From NCBI GenBank assembly GCA_038734945.1, contig JAVYOA010000002.1, forward strand, positions 1 to 64,000: a stretch of DNA of 64,000 nt, read 5' to 3'. Made by a program: the position numbers and the translations under genes. Positions 1 through 9,383 of this stretch are shown here, one piece after another. The number at the start of each line of letters is the position of its first letter. The first letter of the stretch is position 1. This stretch comes from Fervidicoccaceae archaeon (GTDB taxonomy: Archaea; Thermoproteota; Thermoprotei_A; Sulfolobales; Fervidicoccaceae). Below the pieces are notes generated by a model. That model made no database searches, had not been told where the DNA came from, and saw only the letters and a list, made by a program, of their open reading frames with translations.

Positions 1-600
1 CTGTGAAATTGGACAATCAGCTATAGCATTTTTTCTGAATCCCATATTTGCCCCACCTAGAAGTGCCGAGAGAATTGTTCTTCCATTGCATTCTTTATTT
101 CCCCCCAGCCCTGAGACTGAAATCCATTCACAGTAGTTTTTATACTCAGGGAGAGGCTTTCTATGGATTGAACTTCTTGCAATGGAGTTGTCATAGAAGA
201 ACTCATCTTTCAATTCAATACCTGCTTCGGATACGATAGCTCTATATACAATACCTGAGGCTCCACCAGCCTCTGGGTACAGATGGAAAAAATCCCTATA
301 TTTTTCTATCCAATCTTTTGAAGCTACTGCATCGTCGTCGAGAAAGAGAATTAATTCTTCGTTCTTGCATGCTCCTATTCCAATCTCATAGGCAAGAGCA
401 AAATTACCCTCCTTTTGAAAGATTATTTCATAGTTTAGACCAGCAGCATGCTTCTCAATAACTTTTTCGCTCTCATCCCCAGATGGCTTTACAACGAAAA
501 CAACTTTATCAGGAGGAATGGTTTGCTGTTTTAGCGATCCTATAGAATATGGGAGGGCCCATGCCCTTCTATATGTAGCAATCACAACACAGATTTTCAT
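1..600 (-). CDS. Family 2 glycosyltransferase, 3' end outside window
   Basis: This reading frame is open from an ATG at 600 down to base 1 and has no stop, so the C-terminus lies outside the window. The N-terminus has the GT-A fold start (KICVVIATYRRA), followed near residue 92 by LILFLDDDAVAS, the Asp-rich metal and nucleotide-sugar site of GT2 enzymes. GGANMGFRKNAI near residue 187 matches the acceptor-side segment of this family. Family knowledge suggests transfer of a sugar from an activated donor, probably for surface glycan or protein glycosylation; donor and acceptor cannot be read. No gene follows upstream for more than 1 kb, so it seems to be the first gene of its transcription unit. 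Confidence 0.85.
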   Translation of the reverse strand, partial: MKICVVIATYRRAWALPYSIGSLKQQTIPPDKVVFVVKPSGDESEKVIEKHAAGLNYEIIFQKEGNFALAYEIGIGACKNEELILFLDDDAVASKDWIEKYRDFFHLYPEAGGASGIVYRAIVSEAGIELKDEFFYDNSIARSSIHRKPLPEYKNYCEWISVSGLGGNKECNGRTILSALLGGANMGFRKNAIADCPISQ

Positions 601-1965
601 GGAAATCATCCTTTACATCTTATTTGTTTTTAACAAGCCCGTTTTAATTTAAAAATGATAAGCCTCTCAAGTATATTTTTATAAAATTCAACACGGAATC
701 CCTTCAGGATGGATAGCAATAGATGATAAATTATTATCACCAAGCACATGCATTCAGTGAGGTTATGCGTAAAATTTTCTTTTTCACCTAGCTGAAATCC
801 TCTGTTAAAGCAAAAATTCAGAAATAAGATATAATCACAGCTATAATATAATACCTCGCTATTATAGAGCTCAGGTTTAAGAAAATTAATTTCTAGCTTT
901 GGTTTTTTCAAATATAGCTTTGTAGAGCTCTCTTATTTTTAAATATTAAATATGCTAAGCTTTTTCACTGCTTTTTTATCTAAGGCTTCATTACAGCTTA
1001 GAGAACTGTCTCGAAGTTTTCCATCATTATGCTGTTCCATACATTACTTTAGGAATAAATTTTCTCTGATGCTGGTTTCAGCTCTACTCCTATTTAATCA
1101 ATTTTCATTTTTATTCTCGGTTTTAAGATGCACAAAATGAAGGAAAAGAGCACAGCTCGAATTAAAAGAAAAAAATTTAGCCATATGAGCTTAGCAGCGA
1201 ATTTTTTACTGCTTAATGCACGAAACAGTTCATCGATGGATGTACTTTGCAGTACACTGCAAAAATTTTATTATAAAAATCATCTATTGCATATTCATTT
1301 CGAGAAGTAGGCTGTAACTGTAAAGCATAAATTTTTACGTGCTACTCCTTATTTCTTCGAGCCAAAAAGAGTGATAATGCATATAGCTCCTATGTTGAAA
1401 GAGTAGGGCTAAGAAAAAAGGAGTATTTCTGAACAAGCAATATGTTTCAAAGATATAAACAAATCATAGTATTTTCCTCTTTTCTCTTTATTTTCATGGG
1501 AAGTAGCTGCATCTTAGTATTGAGCTGCTTTTAATGCAGAGGAAGCTCTTTCCTTACTGTCATGAAAAATATGCTTTTTTCATCCCTTCAAAGTATACAT
1601 AAAAGAAACAGCTTTCCTAAATTCATAGAAAAGATGGTGCTCTCATTCAGTATTTGGATTCTCTGCATAGAGCATGATGCTTAGCTATTATGCTCTTATT
1701 TGTTTGAAAAAATCTCTCTGGGAGCGTCCTCTCTCTTATAATGTCTCCAGGATCTCTATTCTAGAGTGGAGGTGCTTGGCATAGACGAGTTCAATCGGCT
1801 CGGACGCGAAAAATCTCCCGACAAGCGGGAGGGAGTTTTGAAGAGGTTAAATCAACCGCCGGTGTTTTTAATCTCCAGTTAAATACACCAGTTCTCAAGC
1901 TTGAATAAATGGGCAATTGCCTCGGATGTTTTGATGACCCCCCTACCCCCCTTTACCCGGATTTT
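601..1965. other. Gene-poor region with no convincing coding sequence
   Basis: About 1.37 kb without a gene I can defend. The short open frames at 630-911 (minus), 952-1140 and 1128-1310 (plus) have Phe/Ile/Lys-rich composition typical of random AT-rich DNA, no recognisable domain and no ribosome binding site. The DNA is AT-rich up to about 1730 and then becomes clearly more GC-rich between about 1760 and 1860. This may be the debris of decayed genes or an inactivated mobile element, but I see no ends, target duplications or transposase motif to prove that. Confidence 0.6.
1762..1860. other. GC-rich, hairpin-bearing stretch of unknown nature
   Basis: A local rise in GC content inside AT-rich intergenic DNA. 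It contains a perfect 6-bp hairpin at 1815-1831 (CTCCCG, loop ACAAG, CGGGAG) and a weaker one around 1785-1802 (CGAG/CTCG). GC-rich islands in otherwise AT-rich hyperthermophile spacers are often structured RNAs, but the right end of an IS200/IS605-type element could look similar. I do not see C/D boxes, a tRNA T-arm or a clear protein motif here. Confidence 0.25.
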
Positions 1966-2865
1966 CTATAGCATGTGGTAGACAAGGAGAACAATGGGTA
2001 GGCTCACTACTGTGAGGAGAAATGATGAGGATGCAACGAAGTCTGGCCTCCAGTTGTATCTCATTGCCATAACAGTGTTCAGACTGGCTGGAGGCATGAA
2101 TGATAGAATGATTACCTCGTTTCTGTAGAGGTGGGGAAGAGAGAAGAAAGACAGAAGGAGCAAGTTGACTGCTGGATTTAGAATGAACTTGAAGACAGTG
2201 GTAGCAATCACTTCACTTTTGTACTTCTTTATTGGCTCGGGATCCATGCGGAGTGCCAAGCCTGTTGCAAATATGGAAAGATAGGAGAGAAAGGATGGAA
2301 CCCAGAAGAAATATGTTGATATGTATGAGGACAGTTCTGGAGAAGTATAGTGAATGAACAGACCGATGGCCATTCCAATTATTACGGGATTCTTGAGAAA
2401 TGCTAACAAATAGAAATTCCCCCTTCCCATGAGGTCAGGAACTAGTATGACGAGAACAAAGGCCACGAATCCAAAGTAAATGGACATTGTAGCATCTCCA
2501 TATAGGGAAAAGAGCACGGGAAAGCCAACAAACAGGTTGTTCTGAATTGTGCTGTTTAGTATTACTCCCCTCTCTATGCTCTTTTCATCAGCTATTTTCA
2601 GCACCTTTACTATTACCCATACTATTATGATGAGAAGCGTAGATGATGCTAGAGGAAGAACTAAGTCCTTCGACAGACCTCTCGATGAGAAAGTATCTAT
2701 GAAGGTGAGAGGCACGAGAAGCCAGTAGATGAAGCTTATGAGTCCTTTGGAGAATTTTTCGAACCAGCTCCTGCTAGAGAAGTAGGCCCTGAATATGGAG
2801 CCGAGAATCATTAGAGAGAAGAGGAGCGAGATCGCTAGAGCAGCCTCCATCATCTCACCTAGCAC
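1966..2865 (-). CDS. AEC-family (auxin efflux carrier-like) permease
   Basis: A 299-residue, very hydrophobic protein with about ten predicted membrane segments, the usual size of the AEC family. The C-terminal half shows family-typical features: a Pro-containing helix break (SFMPPASLNTVMAMRY) followed by a last hydrophobic helix. AEC proteins are secondary transporters; prokaryotic members move malate or other organic anions, but the substrate is not readable from sequence. The frame begins MLGEMMEAALAIS; either the first ATG or the MM pair could be the real start. It stands alone, upstream of and in the same direction as nothing else close by. Confidence 0.85.
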   Translation of the reverse strand: MLGEMMEAALAISLLFSLMILGSIFRAYFSSRSWFEKFSKGLISFIYWLLVPLTFIDTFSSRGLSKDLVLPLASSTLLIIIVWVIVKVLKIADEKSIERGVILNSTIQNNLFVGFPVLFSLYGDATMSIYFGFVAFVLVILVPDLMGRGNFYLLAFLKNPVIIGMAIGLFIHYTSPELSSYISTYFFWVPSFLSYLSIFATGLALRMDPEPIKKYKSEVIATTVFKFILNPAVNLLLLSFFSLPHLYRNEVIILSFMPPASLNTVMAMRYNWRPDFVASSSFLLTVVSLPIVLLVYHML

Positions 2866-2948
2866 TGCATTTCTCTGCTATCTGCTAGGGCAAAGGAGCT
2901 AATAAAGAGGAGTTCAGGAAGCAAAATGGTTCCTCAGCTCTAAAAATG

Positions 2949-3818
2949 CTAGAGCTTGACGCCATGAGGAAGCTTTATTACAAAAACGCTCTCGGCATCT
3001 CCTTTAGATGTGCATCTTACTTCTTCTATGGCATCATCATTGAGTTTAATTCCCAGCAACTGCTCAAGGAATCCCTTGTAAACTCCTCTCTGATGCTCAC
3101 CGCAGTCCTTTATTCCATTTTCTCTGAGTATTTCTTCCTCAATCAGCCTGTCAAACGATACTCTTATGTATATCCCCTCACTATCCTCAAAGACCTCTGT
3201 TGATTTGAGGTGGAGGAATCCCTTCAATTCTCCCTGAGAATGCAGAATTTCTAGACAAGCTCTTATTCCATAGGGTAAGCAGTCCCTCTTCATTTCCTCC
3301 CCCAGTGTTCTTCCAAAGAGCTCACCAATCTTGTTTACAAGCATCTTGCCAAATGCATCTCCATACTCCTTTCTTGGTAGAACGAAGAGCCCCAGAAGAT
3401 TCTCATAGCTGAAAAGAACTACGTTTTTCCTCCTAGCATCATATAGTGAGTAGATGTTGTGGTCTACTATGTATCCATTCCTCAGTGGGAAGACATAGTA
3501 GTATTTATCTATGAGGTTGCTTTTGCTCATGCTCTGGAGAGCTTGATTTAGATGGATCTCGAAAGTACCTCTGTCAGTGCTGAACTCAATTATGGCTGTC
3601 CAGAGATATTCGCTGCTGTCCATTTCCTTCTGAATGTTCAGATAGAGGATAAGAGCTCCAAGGGGATTCAGCTTGTTGGCGAGATACTCTATTACCTGCT
3701 CCTTTGGCTTGTTGGACCAGAAAACCAGCTTGACTGACTTCTCTGGATTTTCCATTTTGGCGTAGAGTGGAATGAAGCGAAGCAATTTCATTTCTCTCTC
3801 GTTTGCCATTGTTAACAT
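2949..3818 (-). CDS. Archaeal protein with C-terminal V4R-like domain
   Basis: A soluble 289-residue protein. The last 50 residues resemble the V4R (4-vinyl reductase-type) ligand-binding domain: RGVYKGFLEQLLGI followed by EVRCTSKGDAESVFVI, matching the family pattern of an aromatic-Gly-helix, a Glu, then Cys-x(2-3)-Gly-x-x-hydrophobic strand. The N-terminal 150 residues alternate strands and helices and might be a sensory or ACT-like domain, but I cannot assign it. V4R domains bind small hydrophobic molecules or metals and occur in regulators. No partner gene overlaps it; HMG-CoA reductase lies upstream in the same direction with an 85-bp gap, so co-transcription is possible but unproven. 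Confidence 0.5.
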   Translation of the reverse strand: MLTMANEREMKLLRFIPLYAKMENPEKSVKLVFWSNKPKEQVIEYLANKLNPLGALILYLNIQKEMDSSEYLWTAIIEFSTDRGTFEIHLNQALQSMSKSNLIDKYYYVFPLRNGYIVDHNIYSLYDARRKNVVLFSYENLLGLFVLPRKEYGDAFGKMLVNKIGELFGRTLGEEMKRDCLPYGIRACLEILHSQGELKGFLHLKSTEVFEDSEGIYIRVSFDRLIEEEILRENGIKDCGEHQRGVYKGFLEQLLGIKLNDDAIEEVRCTSKGDAESVFVIKLPHGVKL

Positions 3819-3903
3819 CCATATTGATATTTGTTTTAGAAATCATATAAAAAAATTCCTTTTTGTAAAATTTCAAGTAAATATTATATAGAGTATTACT
3901 TAT

Positions 3904-5199
3904 TTAGGATTTTCCGCTTCCTCCAGCTCTTAGGGAGTCAAGCAGCTCCTTTGCCCTCTTGTAGGTAATGTTTCCTTCCTTCTCCAAAATTTCCGCGATT
4001 TTCTCTGCCTCCTCATATGTTGCTCCTGCCATAACAGCGAGGCTCTTTGCATGAAGCCTCATGTGCCCCCTCTGTATGCCCTCGGTCACAAGGGCCTTGA
4101 GAGCAGCGAGGTTCTGTGCCAGCCCAACTGCCCCCATTATTTCTGCCAGCTCTCTGGAAGAATTGACTCCAAGGATCTTTAAGGAGAGCCTTGCCATCGG
4201 ATGCACCCTCACAGTTCCTCCAACAGTTCCAACTGCTAGCGGCATTTCCAGAACTCCGACGAGATCCCCCTCTGGGGTTGCCTCCCATCTGGAGAGGGGG
4301 AGGTACTTTCCAGTTCTCGATGCATATGCGTGTGCTCCCGCCTCTATTGCCCTGTGGTCTTGACCTGTTGCGAGAGCAACTGCTATGACCCCATTCATTA
4401 TTCCCTTATTGTGGGTAGCAGCTCTATAGGGATCTGCAAATGCTATTGATGATGCCCACTCGATTCTCTCAACCACCTCTCTTCCACCAATTTCCTCTGC
4501 TCTGATATAGCCTCTAACTCTTACAAGTCTTTTGTCAGCTAGGTTGCTCAGGATTCTAAGAACAGCCCTCCCTCCCGTCAGATCTTCCAGCAATGGGGAT
4601 ACTTTTTCAGCCATTGTATTGACAGCATTGGCACCCATGGCATCCCTCACATCAACGAGGAGATGAACCGTTAGCACCTTCCCCTTCTCGGTTTCAAGAA
4701 CTCTGACCTCAATGTCCTTCGCTCCTCCTCCAAGAGAAGTAAGAACCTGATCTGCTGAGTTTGCCAGGTCCAAGATTTCCTTCTTCCTCTCGAGAAGGAT
4801 AACCGCTTTGTGCTCTGGATTGCTCACGTTTATGAGGTGTATTTGGCCTATCATTATTGGCTCGGTTGAAATTGACCTTATGCCCTCTCCTTCCCTCATT
4901 AGTCTAGCAGCATTGGATGCTGCTGCTACGACGCTTGGCTCCTCTATTACCATTGGAATCAAATGCTCCCTGCCGTTTATTCTGAAGTTCGGCGCAATTG
5001 CATATGCATAGGACATTGCACTGATAGCGTTCTCTATCATTGTCTCTGCTACTTTGCTGTCCATGGAGCCCCATTTTCTCAGCAGCTCGACCTCCTCATC
5101 GGAGAGATTGGAGAATTCTCTGACTATTCTGAGCCTTTCTTCCTGGGTGAGCTTGTGAAATCCCTGTATCCTGGATGATTTACCAGTCAGTGCACTCAT
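3904..5199 (-). CDS. hmgA: Hydroxymethylglutaryl-CoA reductase, class II
   Basis: A 431-residue enzyme converting HMG-CoA to mevalonate, the committed step to archaeal isoprenoid lipids (or the reverse reaction in degradative relatives). The catalytic residues known from Pseudomonas mevalonii can all be placed: Glu in EEPSVVAAAS (86/87), Lys265 in HNKG, Asp281 in GQDHRAIEAG, and His383 in HMRLHAK. The cofactor loop is DAMGAN at 186-191. Length, the ENAI-type substrate loop and the C-terminal flap containing the His show it is class II, not the class I type found in many archaea including Sulfolobales. An ATG at 5199 fits the family start (IQGFHKLTQEER follows). Nothing else of the mevalonate pathway is in the window. 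Confidence 0.93.
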   Translation of the reverse strand: MSALTGKSSRIQGFHKLTQEERLRIVREFSNLSDEEVELLRKWGSMDSKVAETMIENAISAMSYAYAIAPNFRINGREHLIPMVIEEPSVVAAASNAARLMREGEGIRSISTEPIMIGQIHLINVSNPEHKAVILLERKKEILDLANSADQVLTSLGGGAKDIEVRVLETEKGKVLTVHLLVDVRDAMGANAVNTMAEKVSPLLEDLTGGRAVLRILSNLADKRLVRVRGYIRAEEIGGREVVERIEWASSIAFADPYRAATHNKGIMNGVIAVALATGQDHRAIEAGAHAYASRTGKYLPLSRWEATPEGDLVGVLEMPLAVGTVGGTVRVHPMARLSLKILGVNSSRELAEIMGAVGLAQNLAALKALVTEGIQRGHMRLHAKSLAVMAGATYEEAEKIAEILEKEGNITYKRAKELLDSLRAGGSGKS

Positions 5200-5315
5200 T
5201 CAGCACCATCTCATGACAACTTTTGGAGACTAAATCAGTTGTATTTGCTTTTTCAATGTCATCCATATAAATTGATTTTCCGTTGAAGGTGAATTGATTC
5301 TATGAAGGAAAAAGG

Positions 5316-6656
5316 CTATTTCTTTTTTCGAGAGAGGAAATCCTCAATTACATCCTTGAGAGTGGGCCTTCCAATTTCCTGAAGCTCGTAAGTAACTCTG
5401 ACATGGGGCTTGTTTATCTTTAGTATTCTTCCAAGGTTCACTGGAGTTGCTATGATAACGAGGTCAGCATCTGAGGCATTTACGGTTTCTTCGAGCTCTT
5501 TTATCTGCTGCTCTCCATAGCCCATTGCTGGAAGTATGCCTTTGAGGTGAGGATACTGCTCAAAAGTTCTCTTTATGCTTCCCACGGCAAATGGCTTTGG
5601 ATCAACTATCTCTCCCGCTCCAAATTTTCTCGCAGCAACATAGCCTGCACCGAAGTTCATTCCTCCATGCGTCAGGCTTGGGCCGTCCTCTATTATTAGG
5701 ACTCTCTTCCCCCTAATCATTTCATAGTTCTCAGCGAAGATCGGAGATGCTGCTTCAATGACGATTGCTCTTGAATTGTATTTCCTAATGTTCTCTCTGA
5801 CGAGCTCAATCCTCTCGAGGCCAGCACTATCAATTTTGTTTATTACTATGACATCTGCACTTCGGAAGCACGTTTCTCCAGGATGGTATGTGAGCTCGTG
5901 GCCTGCTCTGAGGGGGTCTGCTACTGCTATCCAGAGATCGGGTTTTATGAAGGGAAAGTCGTTGTTCCCTCCATCCCATATTATGATGTCGCTCTCGCTC
6001 TCAGCCATCCGCAATATTTTCTCGTAGTCCACCCCAGCATAGACAACGTTTCCCCTCAAGATGTGGGGCTCGTACTCCTCTCTTTCCTCTATTGTTACCT
6101 TTGCCTCGTCAAGATCCTTTAGGCTGGAGAACCTCTGCACAGCTTGATTCCTCAGATCCCCATACGGCATGGGATGCCTTATTACTGCTACTTTATATCC
6201 AAATTCCTTAAGAATTTGGGCTACTTTCCTCGAGGTCTGGCTCTTTCCGCTTCCAGTTCTAACTGCTGTTACAGCTATGACAGGCTTCGATGACTTGAGC
6301 ATTACGCTCTTCGGTCCAAGAAGCCAGAAGTCGGCGCCGTGCTTGTGGGCGATTGAAGCTAAGTGCATGACATGCTCATGAGATACATCGGAATATGAAA
6401 AGACAACTATGTCCACGCTGAAGGCATCCAGGATTTCCTCGAGCCTCTCTTCTGGATAAATTGGAATCCCATTTGGATATAGTGGTCCGGCTAGCTCAGG
6501 AGGATATGTCCTGTTCTCTATTCCAGGAATCTGCGTGGATGTGAATGCCACGACTCTGTACTGAGGATTGTTTCTGAAGAAAACGTTGAAGTTATGGAAA
6601 TCTCTCCCGGCTGCTCCTAGTATGACGACGTTTCTTCTCTCGGTCAAGGGAAACAC
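5316..6656 (-). CDS. CpgS-like P-loop protein (cyclic 2,3-diphosphoglycerate synthetase family)
   Basis: A 446-residue protein with an N-terminal nucleotide-binding fold (VVILGAAGRDFHNF, residues 10-23) and a second P-loop domain with TGSGKS at 134-139, then DGGNNDFPF as the probable Walker B region and NKID as a GTPase-like base motif. This arrangement matches the cyclic 2,3-diphosphoglycerate synthetase family first known from Methanothermus. In methanogens the product is a thermoprotective solute; whether crenarchaeal homologues make it is not established, so the activity is an inference from family. The start is GTG at 6656 or TTG at 6647, the latter better spaced from a GGGTG element. 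It is divergent from the aminotransferase gene. Confidence 0.72.
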   Translation of the reverse strand: MFPLTERRNVVILGAAGRDFHNFNVFFRNNPQYRVVAFTSTQIPGIENRTYPPELAGPLYPNGIPIYPEERLEEILDAFSVDIVVFSYSDVSHEHVMHLASIAHKHGADFWLLGPKSVMLKSSKPVIAVTAVRTGSGKSQTSRKVAQILKEFGYKVAVIRHPMPYGDLRNQAVQRFSSLKDLDEAKVTIEEREEYEPHILRGNVVYAGVDYEKILRMAESESDIIIWDGGNNDFPFIKPDLWIAVADPLRAGHELTYHPGETCFRSADVIVINKIDSAGLERIELVRENIRKYNSRAIVIEAASPIFAENYEMIRGKRVLIIEDGPSLTHGGMNFGAGYVAARKFGAGEIVDPKPFAVGSIKRTFEQYPHLKGILPAMGYGEQQIKELEETVNASDADLVIIATPVNLGRILKINKPHVRVTYELQEIGRPTLKDVIEDFLSRKKK

Positions 6657-6775
6657 CCAAAGGAGCTTTTAAGGTTAAAGACTGACATTTAATGTTAAAC
6701 TATAATTTTAAATATTAATTTTTCGTTATCAATATATGCATTTTCATGATTTAAAAGTAATTTAATGTGATCAAA

Positions 6776-8074
6776 ATGGGGGAGAAGAGCCAGAGCATAA
6801 TAGAAAGGAGCAAGAAGGTTCTTGATTCTCTAACACAGGATGTTGATGTGCTTCCTCTTGTCCCTGATAGAGGAGAGGGAGTGCATCTTTGGGATGTAGA
6901 TGGGAGGAAATATCTTGACTTCTCAAGCGGCTATGCAGTTGTCAGTCTTGGACATGCTAATCAGAAAGTTGTGGATGCTATAATAAAGCAGGCTAGAAAG
7001 CTCGTTCACTATCCTGTGGCAGACTTCTATCATGAGCTAGCTGCTGAGGTTGCTGAGAAGCTCTCTTCAACTTGCCCAGGAGGAGGGGAGAAGAAGGTAG
7101 TTTACACGAACAGCGGAGCAGAGGCAAATGAGGCAGCAATAAAGCTTGCTAGGTCTTCAACGAGGAGGGGGAGGATCCTTGCTTTCTATGGGGCATTTCA
7201 TGGAAGGACTATGGGAGCTCTTTCCCTGACTGCCAGCAAGGCTGTGCAGCAAATGGGCTTCTTCCCAACAATGCCTGGGGTCGTTCACGCACCTTTTCCG
7301 AATCCCTTCAGGAATATTTGGAAGATTAACGGCTACGAGGACCCTGGAGAGCTGGTGAGCAGAGCAATAAGCTACATTGAGGATGTTATATTTAGGGCAT
7401 ATCCTCCGGATGAGTTTGCTGCTGTATTCATAGAGCCAATACAGGGAGAAGGAGGATATGTTGTCCCTCCACACACGTTCTTCCAGGAGCTATTCAAGCT
7501 GGCAAGAAAGCATGGAATACTTATCATGGATGACGAGGTTCAGATGGGGATGGGAAGGACTGGAAAGATGTGGGCAATAGAGAACTTCAATGTCATACCA
7601 GATGCCATTCAATTCGGCAAGGCAATAGCTAATGGAATCCCTCTGGGAGGAGTCATACATAGAGGGGATTTCACGTTCAGGCAGATGGGACAGCACTCCT
7701 CAACATTTGGAGGGAATCTCCTTGCTCTCAGCGCAGCTAGTGTTGTCATAGATGAGACATTGAAGCTGCTGCCGAATGTGGAGAGGGTGGGAAAGCATCT
7801 AGGTAGAAGGCTAACAGAGCTCATGGATGAGTTTGAGATAATAGGGGATGCGAGGGGGATAGGGCTTGCAAGAGCTATAGAGATAGTTAAGGGGGATGGT
7901 TCAAATTCCCCTGACCCGAGAAAGAGAGATGATATAATAAGGGAGGCTCTGAGAAGAGGACTTATACTAATAGGATGCGGGGAGTCCTCAATAAGGATTG
8001 TCCCTCCAATCAATGTGGATATTGAAACGATAGATAGAGGTATTGATATTCTGAGGGATTCACTCAGAGCCTGA
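6776..8074 (+). CDS. Class III PLP-dependent aminotransferase (GABA/ornithine aminotransferase-like)
   Basis: A protein of about 432 residues with all marks of class III aminotransferases: TNSGAEANEAAIKLAR (phosphate binding, near 114), YGAFHGRTMG (cofactor stacking, near 140), the Asp of DDEVQMGMGRTG near 253 that holds the pyridine nitrogen, and the Schiff-base Lys of QFGKAIANGIPLGG near 282. Archaeal relatives include 4-aminobutyrate and ornithine aminotransferases and a broad-specificity amino acid racemase, so the substrate cannot be fixed. I prefer ATG 6776 over an in-frame GTG at 6767 because GTGAT just upstream can act as ribosome binding site. An Nramp gene follows after 61 bp. Confidence 0.85.
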   Translation: MGEKSQSIIERSKKVLDSLTQDVDVLPLVPDRGEGVHLWDVDGRKYLDFSSGYAVVSLGHANQKVVDAIIKQARKLVHYPVADFYHELAAEVAEKLSSTCPGGGEKKVVYTNSGAEANEAAIKLARSSTRRGRILAFYGAFHGRTMGALSLTASKAVQQMGFFPTMPGVVHAPFPNPFRNIWKINGYEDPGELVSRAISYIEDVIFRAYPPDEFAAVFIEPIQGEGGYVVPPHTFFQELFKLARKHGILIMDDEVQMGMGRTGKMWAIENFNVIPDAIQFGKAIANGIPLGGVIHRGDFTFRQMGQHSSTFGGNLLALSAASVVIDETLKLLPNVERVGKHLGRRLTELMDEFEIIGDARGIGLARAIEIVKGDGSNSPDPRKRDDIIREALRRGLILIGCGESSIRIVPPINVDIETIDRGIDILRDSLRA

Positions 8075-8135
8075 AGCTTTTTTAAAAGCTTCACGTACTT
8101 GCCTCATATATATAAGGAGACTACTCCTAATTTTT

Positions 8136-9383
8136 TTGATTCCTCATAAGGGGAGAGTATTGCTGAGAAGAGGAAGTCAGCTGAAGAGATTGCTCGTAAT
8201 AGGTCCTGCTACAGTAGTTGCAGTAGCCTACATAGACCCTGGAAATTTTGGAGCGAACATTCAGGCAGGATCGAAATACGGGCTCTCTCTCCTCTGGGTC
8301 GTGTGGCTGTCAGGAGCAATGGCTGTAATGTTTCAGTACATTTCTGGGAAGATAGGAATAGTTTCTGGGGCGGGACTCACAGATATTGCAATGGGTCAAA
8401 TGAAGAGGAGAAGAATGAAGCTTCTCTACTTCATTGGCCTTTTTATAGCAATTCTAGCAACGGATATGGCCGAGTTCATAGGGATGGCTGTCGGTCTCCA
8501 CCTCCTTTTCAAGATCCCGCTAACAGCCTCTGCTTTTCTCTCAGTCGTGGATGTTCTGATACTGTTCTTCCTAACAGAGGATTTGGGAAAAATGGAGGTT
8601 CTGATAGCAGGCCTGGTTGGAGTAGTTGGGCTAAGCTATCTTGTGGAGCTGGCAATAGTTCATGCAAGCCCAATGGAGATAGCTATGCATTCTTTTGTCC
8701 CTTCATTGAAGGGGGGAGCTATGGCGCTCACGGCAGTGAGCATAATTGGAGCGACAGTAATGCCTCATGCAGTGATTCTGCATTCATATTTGTCTGCTGA
8801 AAGGCTAGTGAGGGAGGGATGGGAAAGGGATAGAGAGCTCAAGCATCATTTGAAGGAGACTGTGATAAATTTGGGAGGAGCGAGCCTGGTGAACGCAGCT
8901 ATACAGATAATGAGCTATTATGCCTACTATAAGAATGGACTGAACGATATTGTTAGCCTGGACAATGCCTACTATACGCTGATTCCGTTCTTCGGTTCAG
9001 TTGCCTCCACCATATTTGCAGTTGCCCTCTTTGCCTCAGGCTTGAGCTCATCTATGGTGAGCGTACTGGCTGGAGTGAAGATTGTGGAGAGCTATTTTGG
9101 AGCTCCAACAAAGCAGTGGAAGGTCAGGCTAACGCTCAGGCTGATAAACATGGTTCCCTTTCTAATAGCAGTGTACGCTGGCTTCAGCACCATGGAGCTC
9201 CTGGTATATACCCAGGCTATTCTCTCCTTTACTCTTCCACTGGTCCTCTTTCCTCTCACATTCATTGGAAGAAGTGAGGGGATAATGGGAGAGAGAAAGA
9301 TAGGCAGAGCTCTTTTCTATCTATCTCTCATCTCCTCCATTTTCATATTGCTCATTAATTTTGCTATTCCCTTCTATGGGTGA
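8136..9383 (+). CDS. Nramp-family divalent metal ion transporter
   Basis: A 415-residue membrane protein with about eleven helices. The two Nramp signature segments are intact: DPGN in the first helix (AYIDPGNFGANIQAG, near residue 32) and MPHAVILHS in helix 6, whose Met, Asp and Asn side chains bind Mn2+ or Fe2+ in structurally known members. It should import Mn2+/Fe2+ with protons. No ATG is available near the start; TTG at 8136 or TTG at 8160 (close behind AGGGGAGA) are the candidates. The stop overlaps the end of the convergent helicase gene by 10 bp. Confidence 0.92.
   Translation: MIPHKGRVLLRRGSQLKRLLVIGPATVVAVAYIDPGNFGANIQAGSKYGLSLLWVVWLSGAMAVMFQYISGKIGIVSGAGLTDIAMGQMKRRRMKLLYFIGLFIAILATDMAEFIGMAVGLHLLFKIPLTASAFLSVVDVLILFFLTEDLGKMEVLIAGLVGVVGLSYLVELAIVHASPMEIAMHSFVPSLKGGAMALTAVSIIGATVMPHAVILHSYLSAERLVREGWERDRELKHHLKETVINLGGASLVNAAIQIMSYYAYYKNGLNDIVSLDNAYYTLIPFFGSVASTIFAVALFASGLSSSMVSVLAGVKIVESYFGAPTKQWKVRLTLRLINMVPFLIAVYAGFSTMELLVYTQAILSFTLPLVLFPLTFIGRSEGIMGERKIGRALFYLSLISSIFILLINFAIPFYG

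Noticed and set aside
630-1310. Short open frames at 630-911, 952-1140 and 1128-1310
   Set aside because: Random-looking composition, no motif, no ribosome site, and AT-rich DNA.
4013-5178. Several open frames antisense or out of frame to HMG-CoA reductase
   Set aside because: They mirror the codon pattern of the real gene; the enzyme's catalytic motifs settle the frame. The same applies to other nested frames across the window.
8303-8800. Open frame of 165 codons inside the Nramp gene
   Set aside because: Overlaps the clearly conserved Nramp frame, with Ser/Cys-rich composition typical of a shadow frame.
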